Source: Duncaniella freteri
GTDB taxonomy: Bacteria > Bacteroidota > Bacteroidia > Bacteroidales > Muribaculaceae
NCBI RefSeq assembly: GCF_004766125.1
Contig: NZ_SJSA01000002.1
Location: 496,001-560,000, forward strand
DNA: 64,000 nucleotides
Direction of reading: 5' to 3'
Part shown: positions 16,606 through 24,268 of the stretch, piece by piece
Numbering within the stretch: the first letter of the stretch is position 1
How the letters are laid out: each line of letters starts with the position of its first letter
Program-made: the position numbers and the translations under genes
The notes under the pieces: generated by a model
The model's input: only the letters and a program-made list of their open reading frames with translations
Told to the model about the DNA's origin: nothing
The model's database searches: none

Positions 16606-17112
16606 ATGAAAAAGATATACGGCGCCAAAGAGCGGCAAGATGGCTTATACTCTATCGGCCGCAACAAATGGGAGGTGTTCTTCGGGTTCTGGAAAGACAA
16701 TGAAGAAGATGAAAACGGCTTCAACCTCCGCAAAAAATACACCAAGAAGCCGACAAATGAGGAGATTATCAGCGACATCTTCGATGCTCTGAACAAGATG
16801 TGCGATGATAAAATCCTCTCCGGCCATACATTCAAAGGTATGCCCGTGTGGTTGTCTAAGGAGAATCAGAGCAACTACGAGACAGCCCGGAACATTGCCC
16901 GTGATACCAACGGGGAATCTCTGCCGGAAACATTCAAGTTTGGCGGCGATTTCGACTTGTACCTCTACGACTTCAAGACATTTGAAGATATTGATGATTT
17001 CTATATGGGCTGTTACCGATTCATCAAGCAGTGTCTTGCCGAGTGTTGGGCGTACAAAGCCGAGGCGTTGGCATTATTCCCGGTTGCGAACATAAGCCTG
17101 CCGGAGTTATGA
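16606..17112 (+). CDS. Tail-fibre-associated protein (DUF4376-like)
   Basis: The central part reads PTNEEIISDIFDALNKMCDDKILSG with GMPVWLSKENQSNYETA, and then an FKFG segment and a helical C-terminus. This resembles DUF4376 proteins, which accompany phage tail fibres and are thought to be fibre or assembly components. The protein is 168 residues, soluble, with no signal peptide. Its own 37-bp motif lies upstream. The stop overlaps the next gene (ATGA). The role as fibre chaperone or tip is inference. Confidence 0.6.
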   Translation: MKKIYGAKERQDGLYSIGRNKWEVFFGFWKDNEEDENGFNLRKKYTKKPTNEEIISDIFDALNKMCDDKILSGHTFKGMPVWLSKENQSNYETARNIARDTNGESLPETFKFGGDFDLYLYDFKTFEDIDDFYMGCYRFIKQCLAECWAYKAEALALFPVANISLPEL

Positions 17113-17573
17113 TAGCCAGTGTCGTTATTTCGGCTGTCTTATTTGCGGCATTGATTATCGGCTATGCGTTGAGGCATAAGCATCCCGAATCATTGAGCGC
17201 GATTTATTACGGAATGGCAAACGGGTGGATGTTCCCACTTACTCTCGGAGTTTGTGCCGGGCTCATTATCGCGCCGATGTTTGAGATTACGCCGGAGAGG
17301 TTTCAGTTCCTTGTGTTCCTGCTTATGGCAGGTGCCATGTTTGTTGCCGCAAGTCCTAAGTATCGTGATGGTCTTGATGGCCCGGTACATTATACCTCTG
17401 CCATAATTATGTGTGCTGCTCTATTGGCATGGGTGATAGCAATGGGATATTTTCCATATTTCGGGATTACCGGAGGGATTGTAGGACTATTCAAGCGGAG
17501 GTATCTCGTATATGCCTTTGAGGTCGGGATGCTGGTCAATTTATTCTATGTCTTGATTTTTGAATTAGTGTAA
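17109..17573 (+). CDS. Phage membrane protein of unknown function (154 aa)
   Basis: The start is set at the ATG overlapping the previous stop (ATGA); an open upstream extension would only add residues read in the other frame of that gene. About five hydrophobic helices fill the protein (IASVVISAVLFAALIIGYAL, then segments near residues 40-60, 65-80, 95-115 and 135-152). The topology resembles small integral membrane proteins near lysis genes. I cannot assign a function. A terminator follows at once. Confidence 0.6.
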   Translation: MIASVVISAVLFAALIIGYALRHKHPESLSAIYYGMANGWMFPLTLGVCAGLIIAPMFEITPERFQFLVFLLMAGAMFVAASPKYRDGLDGPVHYTSAIIMCAALLAWVIAMGYFPYFGITGGIVGLFKRRYLVYAFEVGMLVNLFYVLIFELV

Positions 17574-17594
17574 TATATTAGTGAGTATGTGCAT

Positions 17595-17637
17595 GAGATG
17601 GTGCGAATCGAAAGGTTCGTGCCATCTCGCTTTTTTT
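17595..17637 (+). terminator. Intrinsic terminator
   Basis: GAGATGGTGCGAA pairs with TTCGTGCCATCTC (two wobble pairs), followed by CGCTTTTTTT. It ends the fibre-accessory transcript before the lysis genes. Confidence 0.85.
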
Positions 17638-17698
17638 GCAAGTCGCTTAAATAGGGCGATTTAAGGTGTTTTGCTTATGTCGGTTTTTCGGCAATTCG

Positions 17699-17728
17699 TT
17701 GAATGAGTGGCTTATTCACTTACTTTTG
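17699..17728 (+). promoter_or_regulatory. Promoter of the lysis cassette (TTG-N19-TACTTTTG)
   Basis: TTG at 17699-17701 and TACTTTTG at 17721-17728 form a textbook Bacteroides promoter. Transcription would begin near 17735, just before the ATG at 17745, which rules out the longer frame starting at 17703. Confidence 0.75.
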
Positions 17729-17744
17729 GGCAAAAATAAGACTT

Positions 17745-18008
17745 ATGAAGATAGCCAACGATAAAATCAAACATTTCTCGGCTTGCGCCGTAGTATCATT
17801 CACAGCATCAGCCATAGAGTTTAATGCGGAATATCACAACGCATGGATCGCCGGTTTTATCGCTGGCATGGCTATCGGTGTCGGCAAGGAGTATGGTGAT
17901 AAATGTGCCATAGGAAACAAATGGGATTGGTCAGACATAGGTGCCGATGCTCTCGGTTCGGTTGTCGGTGCGACACTTGGCTCCCTTTTCACATTACTGA
18001 AACATTAA
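17745..18008 (+). CDS. Small YfiM/DUF2279-like membrane protein of the lysis cassette
   Basis: The 87-residue protein begins NDKIKHFSAC, has a hydrophobic glycine-rich middle (IAGFIAGMAIGVGKEYGD) and ends WDWSDIGADALGSVVGATLG. This pattern (D-K-x-x-H-F, G-K-E, W-D-W-S-D, G-x-x-x-G) is that of YfiM/DUF2279 proteins, often found beside phage endolysins. It has two likely membrane segments. The exact lysis function is unknown. The start follows from the promoter position. Confidence 0.65.
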   Translation: MKIANDKIKHFSACAVVSFTASAIEFNAEYHNAWIAGFIAGMAIGVGKEYGDKCAIGNKWDWSDIGADALGSVVGATLGSLFTLLKH

Positions 18009-18019
18009 ATCTTTAAGAC

Positions 18020-18496
18020 ATGAACCATATCTCTGAATTTCTCCGCTGGGTGTTCACGGCTATTGGAGCCATAGTAGCAATACTTGAACCAACATTGCCA
18101 TATCTCATCATTTGCACCCTTATGATATTCGCCGACTGTTTCACCGCCTGGCAACTATCCAAACGAGCCAGAAAAGCTCATCCCGAAAGAGTGAGCGACG
18201 ACGGCAAAAAATTCAAATCTCAACATTTCGGCAAGGTCATAATGACGGTGTTGAAAGCATGGGCTCTTATCATCATGGCGTTTCTCATGCAGAAGCACAT
18301 CACCGATGGTTTGCCTATCGACCTTACCAAAGTGGCAGCCGGAGCGATATGCTTTTGGCAGTTGTGGTCCATCCTTGAGAACGAGTCCAGTTGTAACGGC
18401 GCAAAGTGGGCGAAACTTCTTCAGCGCATCGTTGTCGATAAGACCGAGCGGCACTTTGACATAGACCTGTCCGAAATCAAATCTAAAACTGAATAA
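18020..18496 (+). CDS. Phage holin family protein
   Basis: The 158-residue protein has a hydrophobic N-terminal half with segments at about residues 10-42 and 72-95, a basic loop (KRARKAHPER) and a C-terminal domain with FWQLWSILENESSCNGAKW, the signature of the Bacteroidetes phage holin family. It sits directly upstream of the amidase. Holins open the inner membrane at the time of lysis. The assignment comes from motif, topology and position. Confidence 0.75.
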   Translation: MNHISEFLRWVFTAIGAIVAILEPTLPYLIICTLMIFADCFTAWQLSKRARKAHPERVSDDGKKFKSQHFGKVIMTVLKAWALIIMAFLMQKHITDGLPIDLTKVAAGAICFWQLWSILENESSCNGAKWAKLLQRIVVDKTERHFDIDLSEIKSKTE

Positions 18497-18497
18497 T

Positions 18498-19226
18498 ATG
18501 ACTACAATCAAGAAAGGTAGCCGGGGCGATGATGTGAAGAAGCTCCAGCAGGCATTGAACAAAGCCTGCAACTGCGGTCTGAGCGAAGATGGTGTTTTCG
18601 GTGCAAAAACGGAAACCGCTTTGAAGGACTATCAAAGGAAATATGGACTGACTCCCGATGGGATAGCCGGCCCCAAGACCTGGAGCAAGTTGGGCTATTC
18701 AACATCGGAGGTGCCTATGTCCCGTCTCATCGACGAGATTATTCTCCATTGTTCCGCCACCAAAGAGGGCGTGAACTTCACAAGCGACTCGGTCAATGCC
18801 GCCCACAAAGCGCGCAAGTTCTCAACCTATGTTGATTCCAAGACCGGGAAGACACTTTACATCGGATATCACTTCTATATCCGTCTTGACGGAACAATAG
18901 AGGAGTGCCGCCCCATAAACGTGCGCGGATGCCATGCGGTCAATCATAATGCACGCTCCATCGGCATCTGCTATGCCGGCGGTCTTGACAAAGCGGACAC
19001 CAACGGCACGAAGATAAAGGACACAAGAACACCGGCCCAGAAAGCAGCAATCCTATCACTCTGCAAGCGACTGATTGCCGAGTATCCGACAATTAAGCGC
19101 ATCATCGGGCACCGCGATACATCGCCCGACCTCAACGGCAATGGAGTTATTGAGCCGTTTGAGTATATCAAAGGCTGTCCGTGCTTTGACGCTATCCCGG
19201 AGTACAAACATCTTTTCAAAGTATGA
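18498..19226 (+). CDS. Endolysin: peptidoglycan-binding plus N-acetylmuramoyl-L-alanine amidase
   Basis: Residues 4-65 are a PG_binding_1 domain (GSRGDDVKKLQQALN, GVFGAKTETALKDYQ, DGIAGPKTWSKLG). Residues ~75-235 are an Amidase_2 domain with zinc ligands His84 (ILHCSAT), His205 (IIGHRD) and Cys227 (KGCPC). The enzyme cuts the bond between N-acetylmuramic acid and the stem peptide. It has no signal peptide, so it needs the upstream holin to reach the wall. It begins one base after the holin stop, inside the holin-endolysin-spanin cassette. Confidence 0.9.
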   Translation: MTTIKKGSRGDDVKKLQQALNKACNCGLSEDGVFGAKTETALKDYQRKYGLTPDGIAGPKTWSKLGYSTSEVPMSRLIDEIILHCSATKEGVNFTSDSVNAAHKARKFSTYVDSKTGKTLYIGYHFYIRLDGTIEECRPINVRGCHAVNHNARSIGICYAGGLDKADTNGTKIKDTRTPAQKAAILSLCKRLIAEYPTIKRIIGHRDTSPDLNGNGVIEPFEYIKGCPCFDAIPEYKHLFKV

Positions 19227-19230
19227 GCCG

Positions 19231-19764
19231 ATGAAGAACCTTGTTATAATCGTGGTATCACTTGCCTCTCTCATGCTTTCCGGGTGCCACTCATCTAAGC
19301 AGATGTTACCCTCAACGCCCGTCATTGTCAACAATACGGATAGCGTCAGGATTGAATATATCGAGACCGTCAGGATTGATACCGTTACCATTGAGGTGCC
19401 GGTTCCGATGGAATCAGCAAAGCAGGTAGTGCCGGATAGCACGAGCCACCTTGAAACATCTCTCGCCGAGTCCGACGCTTGGATAAATGAAGATGGTACA
19501 CTCGGCCACTCGATCAAGAACAAGGAGCAGAAACTGAAAGCCGATGTGCCGGTGCCTGTCAAGGATACAAAGACCAACAACACCGAGGCAACAGTCAGAG
19601 AGGTGCCTGTTCCTTATCCCGAGCCGGTGTATATCGAGCGTGATTTCTCAAAATGGGAATCGTTCCGGCTTGATGCGTTCTGGTATCTTGTGGGATTAGT
19701 TTTGATTTCTTTAGGCTGGATTCTACGAAAGCCTTTGATTACTGCCATTAGGAAATGCTTATAG
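19231..19764 (+). CDS. Putative unimolecular spanin (lipoprotein with C-terminal membrane anchor)
   Basis: The start is the ATG at 19231 (MKNLVIIVVSLASLMLSGC), giving a lipobox LSGC with the mature Cys near residue 19; the longer frame would bury this signal in the amidase gene. The body (~residues 30-140) is Pro/Val/Glu-rich and extended, and residues ~150-170 (FWYLVGLVLISLGWIL) form a membrane helix with basic residues after it. Lipoylated outer-membrane end plus inner-membrane helix is the topology of u-spanins, which fuse outer and inner membranes in the last lysis step. Position after holin and amidase supports this; no sequence homology was tested. Confidence 0.65.
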   Translation: MKNLVIIVVSLASLMLSGCHSSKQMLPSTPVIVNNTDSVRIEYIETVRIDTVTIEVPVPMESAKQVVPDSTSHLETSLAESDAWINEDGTLGHSIKNKEQKLKADVPVPVKDTKTNNTEATVREVPVPYPEPVYIERDFSKWESFRLDAFWYLVGLVLISLGWILRKPLITAIRKCL

Positions 19765-19785
19765 CAATTTTGATTATGTGTGAAA

Positions 19786-19814
19786 AGAGCCACGTTGTGA
19801 AACGCGGCTCTTTT
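19786..19814 (+). terminator. Intrinsic terminator after the lysis cassette
   Basis: AGAGCC-A-CGTT pairs with AACG-C-GGCTCT (one mismatch), loop GTGA, followed by TTTT. Confidence 0.8.
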
Positions 19815-19854
19815 GCTATGCGAACTTTTAAGAATGTCGTTAGTAATTGGTAGT

Positions 19855-19924
19855 GGAGCGTCTTTGATGATGTAAATTGATGATGTGTGACGCTCCGGGC
19901 TGTCGAGATGGCAGCCCTTTTTTA
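19855..19924 (+). other. Two-hairpin intergenic element ending in a terminator
   Basis: GGAGCGTC and GACGCTCC pair around a loop holding two TGATGATG repeats. Directly after it GGGCTG-TCGAGATGG-CAGCCC is followed by TTTTTT, an intrinsic terminator. The element lies between convergent genes and could be a short structured RNA; I see no canonical promoter for it. Confidence 0.5.
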
Positions 19925-20188
19925 TTTGGCGAGTGATAGACCGTGATAGGCGAGGAATTTTTCAAGCGTCTCAACTGAGATCCTGCCGAGTTGATTAATT
20001 TTTCTCAACCCTTTGGCGGTTTGATTTACCAAATCGCCGAGTGTTCTGATTCCTGCTTTTTCAAGAGGGCAAAGGATGCGTAGGGAGATGTCAAACTCTA
20101 CAAGGTGAGCTTTCAGCAACCTCTCCATGTGGAGCCTCGGCTCATCGTATTTGTCAAATTCATTGCTTGTGGAGGGAGTGTCAAACAT
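19922..20188 (-). CDS. RNA polymerase alpha C-terminal-domain-like phage protein
   Basis: The 88-residue protein matches the alpha-CTD fold in its last ~55 residues: DISLRILCPLEKAGIRTLGDLV, then KGLRKINQLGRISVETLEKFL and HGLSL. In bacterial RpoA this domain binds UP-element DNA and activators. There is no alpha N-terminal domain, so the protein cannot assemble into polymerase as alpha does; it could act as a free DNA-binding or decoy domain. It sits between the lysis genes and the integrase on the minus strand, 25 bp after the T-run of the terminator of the small-RNA candidate, so it may be read by attenuation-type read-through. Confidence 0.8.
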   Translation of the reverse strand: MFDTPSTSNEFDKYDEPRLHMERLLKAHLVEFDISLRILCPLEKAGIRTLGDLVNQTAKGLRKINQLGRISVETLEKFLAYHGLSLAK

Positions 20189-20212
20189 GGCTGATTGAAT
20201 TGATGGGTTAAT

Positions 20213-20284
20213 AAAAAAGCGGAGGGAACCACCCCTCCGCCAAAGTCAAACCAATAAGACCTTTCAGATGGAAAGAACTTATTG
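20213..20284 (-). ncRNA. Small-RNA candidate or attenuator leader
   Basis: On the minus strand a canonical promoter (20291-20321) would start RNA near 20284. The RNA would hold a 5' hairpin (AATAAG-T-TCTTTC/GAAAGG-T-CTTATT, loop CATCT), an unpaired linker TTATTGGTTTGACTTT, and an intrinsic terminator GCGGAGGG-GTGGTT-CCCTCCGC followed by six T, about 70 nt in all. The linker is perfectly complementary to 1904-1919, the leader of the DUF2693 gene. It could also be the leader of the alpha-CTD gene downstream, with the terminator as attenuator. No transcript data exist here. Confidence 0.6.
20242..20257 (+). repeat. 16-bp leader repeat (copy 2)
   Basis: This is an exact match to 1904-1919. On the plus strand it is followed by similar bases and a tiny reading frame ATGGAAAGAACTTATTGA, so a decayed copy of the DUF2693 leader is an alternative to a purpose-built antisense linker. 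Confidence 0.7.
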
Positions 20285-20290
20285 ATAATG

Positions 20291-20321
20291 CAAAGTTAAC
20301 ACTTTATTTCAGATTATCCAA
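20291..20321 (-). promoter_or_regulatory. Minus-strand promoter (TTG-N20-TAACTTTG)
   Basis: Read on the minus strand, TTG (20321-20319), a 20-bp spacer and TAACTTTG (20298-20291) match the Bacteroides consensus exactly. The -33 element lies within the last codons of the integrase gene. Confidence 0.75.
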
Positions 20322-21479
20322 CACCTGTCGCACGGCTTTTGTAGCTTTATCAGGCGTTACCGAGATATAGGCGTAAAGAGAGGTGCCGCCTTTGTCAACT
20401 CTATGGCCCAGGATATAGTCAATGACACTCTCACTGATGCCGAGGTCAAAGGCGTGCTGGCTGAATGATTTTCGCGCCGAGTAGAATATGAGTTGTTTGA
20501 TGCCCGTTATCTCTGCCAACTTGGGCATATTGACATCGAAGAAGTAATGACAGTTTGATTTTCTCTGAAACTCCGTTACACGGATGAAACCATCGGTGCC
20601 CTTGTGACGGGCAATAATATCCTTAGCCTCGTCTGGAATACGGAACTCTACAAACTTGTTCATCTTTGGGCGATTCTCGGTCTTTGTCCTAACGTAGTGG
20701 ATTGTGTCGGTCTGCTCATTGAAATTGATGTTGAGCAGATCAATCATGTTGATACCGCCAAGATAGTATGAGAGCATGAAGAGGTCCCGGCATTTCATGA
20801 TGTTAGGCTTAACGCTCTCTATGTCCCGGATTTTTCTTACCTCATCTACGGAAAGCCAAGATTGGCGAACCTCCATCTTTGGCAACTCATATCCGGCAAA
20901 GGGGTCCACTCGGAACTGCACATAGCCACATCGCTTGGCATAGTTTAGCAAGACCATCAGGAACACGAGATAGTTGCGAACAGTAGTGGGTTTCAGCCCG
21001 CGTTCACGGAGATACTTGTCGAGTCCCAGGATTGTCCCGTGTGTAATGTTCTCAACAAGCATCTTCTCGCTGAGGTGCCCGCTGATAGTTTTCCAGATGT
21101 TCACATAGCCCTTGTATGTTCCCGGCTTGATGTGGGCGTTATCCATATACTCCTCGTAGATCGATAATAGGGTGCGGTGCTTATAATTTCCTGCGTTTTT
21201 GATTTGGTAAACGAGTTCCGAGCAGGTCAGACCGTTTGTGTATGCCAAATCATCGATCACGCCTTGATAGCGTTGTAGAAGACCACGGAGTTTGGTATTG
21301 AGAATGGCTGCATCCGGTCTTTTGACTATTGAGCCATTCTTAAACTCTTTGAGGGATTCGATTGTGATGTCAGTTACTATGTAGCGAGTTTCTCCATTGT
21401 GCGCCACTGAGATTCTGACCTTATGCCGACCACCCTTGAGGACTTTCGCCGGCACAATAACTGCGTTCAAGATTGCCAT
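20304..21479 (-). CDS. Prophage site-specific integrase (tyrosine recombinase)
   Basis: The 391-residue protein has the layout of Bacteroidetes phage integrases: an arm-binding N-terminus (~1-85), a SAM-like core-binding domain (~100-200) and a catalytic domain (~215-385). Visible motifs are CRDLFMLSYYLGGINMIDL (box I, with GIN in place of the usual G-x-R, common in this group), YVRTKT with the Lys, YSARKSFSQHA with the box II Arg, and ILGHR followed by the Tyr of SLYAYI. It should insert and excise the prophage. It lies at the right prophage end, so the attachment site is expected between 21480 and 21730; I cannot define it without the left end. Confidence 0.9.
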   Translation of the reverse strand: MAILNAVIVPAKVLKGGRHKVRISVAHNGETRYIVTDITIESLKEFKNGSIVKRPDAAILNTKLRGLLQRYQGVIDDLAYTNGLTCSELVYQIKNAGNYKHRTLLSIYEEYMDNAHIKPGTYKGYVNIWKTISGHLSEKMLVENITHGTILGLDKYLRERGLKPTTVRNYLVFLMVLLNYAKRCGYVQFRVDPFAGYELPKMEVRQSWLSVDEVRKIRDIESVKPNIMKCRDLFMLSYYLGGINMIDLLNINFNEQTDTIHYVRTKTENRPKMNKFVEFRIPDEAKDIIARHKGTDGFIRVTEFQRKSNCHYFFDVNMPKLAEITGIKQLIFYSARKSFSQHAFDLGISESVIDYILGHRVDKGGTSLYAYISVTPDKATKAVRQVLDNLK

Positions 21480-21682
21480 ATTTCGGACAATTTTTAGGAA
21501 ATGTTTTTAGCTCAAAGGGTCAATTTGACGATTGTCGGCTATTGTCAAAAATGACCCGATTTGAAAAGGGTTACTAACAAATCCTATTGAAGTTCAGTTA
21601 TTTCAGCCTCTTAGAGCGGATTTTACGGCATATTTACGAAAAATAGGTGTCCGATTATGCAAACAACTTCAATTATTTTGAG

Positions 21683-21690
21683 TACCTTTG
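21683..21690 (+). promoter_or_regulatory. Promoter -7 box (TACCTTTG) before the secreted protein and topB
   Basis: TACCTTTG matches the -7 consensus 41 bp before the ATG at 21731. No TTG sits at the right distance upstream, possibly because the phage junction lies nearby. Confidence 0.5.
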
Positions 21691-21730
21691 CATTTGTCAG
21701 TCAATTTTCTGACATAAAGCGATTTCGACT

Positions 21731-22126
21731 ATGAAGTGTATTTCAATGATAATAGCAGGGGCAATGGCATTGGCTATGCCATTGAACGCCAAGGTAGTAA
21801 AGAGGTATGCATCAACTCCGGATGCGACGCTTGCCGTTGTGGTTGACAGCATAGACTTCCGTAATGATCTTACACGGATATACGGAAAATTCACAGGAAC
21901 ACCTCACACGTCCAATCGTGTTGATTCCGCAATACTCAAATCGGGTAAACAGATCTATAATGGAAACGATATCGATGGTGTAGATTTCAAGCGTTATTTT
22001 CAATGGGAGGATGACGGATGTATACTTGTTGAGATAGACTTTCCGGCGATGAAACAATTCAAGTTTGCCCACCTCCACCTCGCCACTCCTCGCGGTGAAT
22101 CAGTTACTAACTTAACACGAAAATAA
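21731..22126 (+). CDS. Secreted protein of unknown function (131 aa)
   Basis: An N-terminal signal peptide is clear (MKCISMIIAGAMALAMPLNA) with a likely cut after the Ala-containing end. The mature part (~110 residues) is beta-rich and contains repeated RVDS/VDSIDF patterns. No family recognised. It is the first host gene right of the prophage and abuts topB without any gap, so the two are co-transcribed; any functional link is unknown. Confidence 0.6.
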   Translation: MKCISMIIAGAMALAMPLNAKVVKRYASTPDATLAVVVDSIDFRNDLTRIYGKFTGTPHTSNRVDSAILKSGKQIYNGNDIDGVDFKRYFQWEDDGCILVEIDFPAMKQFKFAHLHLATPRGESVTNLTRK

Positions 22127-24190
22127 TTGAAACTCTGCATAACGGAGAAACCAAGTGTCGCCAAGGATATAGCTAAGATCCTTGGCGCGAATGTGCGTAA
22201 CGATGGGTATTATTCAGGTGGAGACTATTGTGTCACCTGGACTTTCGGCCACCTATGTCAGCTAAAAGAACCGCATGACTATACTGACGGATGGAAACGA
22301 TGGTCGCTTGGGTCATTACCGATGATCCCTGCGAAATTTGGGATAAAACTTATTCCGGAAGCATCCTATGAACGACAGTTTCACGTGATAGAGACCCTTG
22401 CCGCTCAGGCTGATGAGATAATCAACTGCGGTGACGCCGGACAGGAGGGAGAACTGATACAGAGATGGGTGATGCAGAAGGCTGGAGTGAAATGTCCGGT
22501 GAGCCGTCTGTGGATATCATCTTTGACTGACGATGCTATACGAGAGGGATTCTCCAGACTTGAACCACAACAGAAGTTTGACAATCTGTATTATGCCGGG
22601 CTTTCTCGTGCTGTAGGCGACTGGATATTGGGCATGAATGGGACCAGGCTTTATTCCCTTAAGTACTCCTCTCCTGGGAATGTCCTGTCAATAGGCAGGG
22701 TGCAGACCCCGACACTTGCATTGATTGTGCAGCGTCATTTCGAGATAGAGAATTTCAAACCGGAAGATTTTTGGGAATTGAAATCATTGTATCGCGATGT
22801 GACTTTCAATTCCACAGCCGGCCGTTTCAGTTCTATCGAAGAGGCGGAAGAGGCTCTTGCTGCATTGTGTGGCAAAGAAATGACCATTCAGGATGTACAG
22901 CAGAAGCAGGGTCGGGAATCGGCTCCTCGTCTTTTTGACCTGACATCTTTACAGGTTGAGACCAATAAGAAATGGGGCTGGACTGCCGATCAGACACTCC
23001 GGCTCATACAAAGCCTGTATGAAAAGAAGGTGACAACTTATCCGCGCGTCGATACTACATATCTTAGCGAGGATATATATCCTAAGGTGCCAGGCATTCT
23101 TTCGCAGATGACTCCTTATGCCACACTTACTTCTTCGCTGCTCCAAGGGAAGATTGCAAAAAACAAAAAGGTCTTTGATAATTCAAAAGTTACAGACCAT
23201 CATGCGATTATCCCTACGGGGCAATCACCATCTGTTTTGGTTGGTGACGAGAGAAAATTATATCATCTGATAGCTCTCAGATTTATTGCAGTGTTTTATC
23301 CGGACTGCCAGTTCATGACAACTACTGTTATGGGCTCGGTAGAATCTCAGGGATTCAAGGCCACAGGCAAAGTGATAACTTCTCCGGGATGGAGAGCCGT
23401 ATATGAAGGTTCTAAAGATGAAAAGGATGAGGCAAATGACGGTGATGACAAGCTGCTTCCCGAATTCACAATAGGGGAGTCTGGTCCACAGGAACCGTCG
23501 CTACAGAAAAAGACTACCCAGCCGCCGAAATATTATACGGAAGGAACACTTCTGCGAGCTATGGAATCGGCAGGAAAGACAGTTGATGATGAGGAGTTGC
23601 GTGATGCCATGAAAGAGAACGGAATAGGACGTCCGTCAACACGCGCAGCAATCATCGAGACCTTGTTCAAGCGCAGATATATCAGCCGAACCCGCAAATC
23701 GATAATGGCAACACAGGCAGGTATAGATCTTATAAATACGATTAAGGAAGAACTGCTAAAGAGTGCCAAACTTACAGGCATATGGGAGAATAAGCTCCGT
23801 CGGATCGAGCGGGGGGATTACTCCGCACCTCAGTTTATTGAAGAACTTAAGACCTTGATGAATGAGATTGTGATAAATGTGCTGAGCGACAATTCCAACA
23901 GTAAGATAAATACCGGAGTGGCTGACTCTCAAAACGGAAAAGCTTCCGGAGGTGCATCATCAGTTGGGAATGCTCCTAAACCCACCAAGCCTCGCGCACC
24001 TCGCGTTACAAAATTCGAACAGGTGGAATGTCCTATGTGTCATCATGGGCATATTATAAAAGGGCATACAGCATTCGGTTGCAGCAGATTCCGGGAAGGA
24101 TGCGCTCTTCGTCTTAACTTCTCAGACTATCCCGATACTCTCACTCCTTCCAAACTAAAGAAGATCATTTCAAAAAAATCAAGTCGGTAA
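22127..24190 (+). CDS. topB: DNA topoisomerase III
   Basis: The 687-residue type IA topoisomerase has an N-terminal TOPRIM domain (LCITEKPSVAKDIA, then GDAGQEGELI with the acidic metal ligands), the SIGRVQTPTLAL segment and the catalytic Tyr at about residue 305 in TTYPRVDT. A C-terminal four-Cys zinc finger (CPMC and CSRFREGC) lies near residue 640. It decatenates DNA during replication and recombination. The start is a TTG directly after the stop of the upstream gene; starting there gives the conserved KLCITEKPSVA N-terminus. It is transcribed toward the strong terminator at 24212. Confidence 0.93.
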   Translation: MKLCITEKPSVAKDIAKILGANVRNDGYYSGGDYCVTWTFGHLCQLKEPHDYTDGWKRWSLGSLPMIPAKFGIKLIPEASYERQFHVIETLAAQADEIINCGDAGQEGELIQRWVMQKAGVKCPVSRLWISSLTDDAIREGFSRLEPQQKFDNLYYAGLSRAVGDWILGMNGTRLYSLKYSSPGNVLSIGRVQTPTLALIVQRHFEIENFKPEDFWELKSLYRDVTFNSTAGRFSSIEEAEEALAALCGKEMTIQDVQQKQGRESAPRLFDLTSLQVETNKKWGWTADQTLRLIQSLYEKKVTTYPRVDTTYLSEDIYPKVPGILSQMTPYATLTSSLLQGKIAKNKKVFDNSKVTDHHAIIPTGQSPSVLVGDERKLYHLIALRFIAVFYPDCQFMTTTVMGSVESQGFKATGKVITSPGWRAVYEGSKDEKDEANDGDDKLLPEFTIGESGPQEPSLQKKTTQPPKYYTEGTLLRAMESAGKTVDDEELRDAMKENGIGRPSTRAAIIETLFKRRYISRTRKSIMATQAGIDLINTIKEELLKSAKLTGIWENKLRRIERGDYSAPQFIEELKTLMNEIVINVLSDNSNSKINTGVADSQNGKASGGASSVGNAPKPTKPRAPRVTKFEQVECPMCHHGHIIKGHTAFGCSRFREGCALRLNFSDYPDTLTPSKLKKIISKKSSR

Positions 24191-24211
24191 CCATACTGTC
24201 TACCGCGAAAA

Positions 24212-24262
24212 ATAAAGGACAACACTCTGCGAGCCTCATTCATAAGGAGTGTTGTCCTTTAT
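24212..24262. terminator. Bidirectional terminator between convergent genes
   Basis: ATAAAGGACAACACTC and GAGTGTTGTCCTTTAT form a perfect 16-bp stem with a 19-nt loop. A T-rich stretch follows on the plus strand and an A-rich one precedes it, so it serves topB and the opposing permease gene. Confidence 0.9.
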
Positions 24263-24268
24263 AGATTT

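Noticed and set aside
21480..21730. Search for the right attachment site of the prophage
   Set aside because: The left end is outside the window, so no direct repeat can be compared; no site is claimed.
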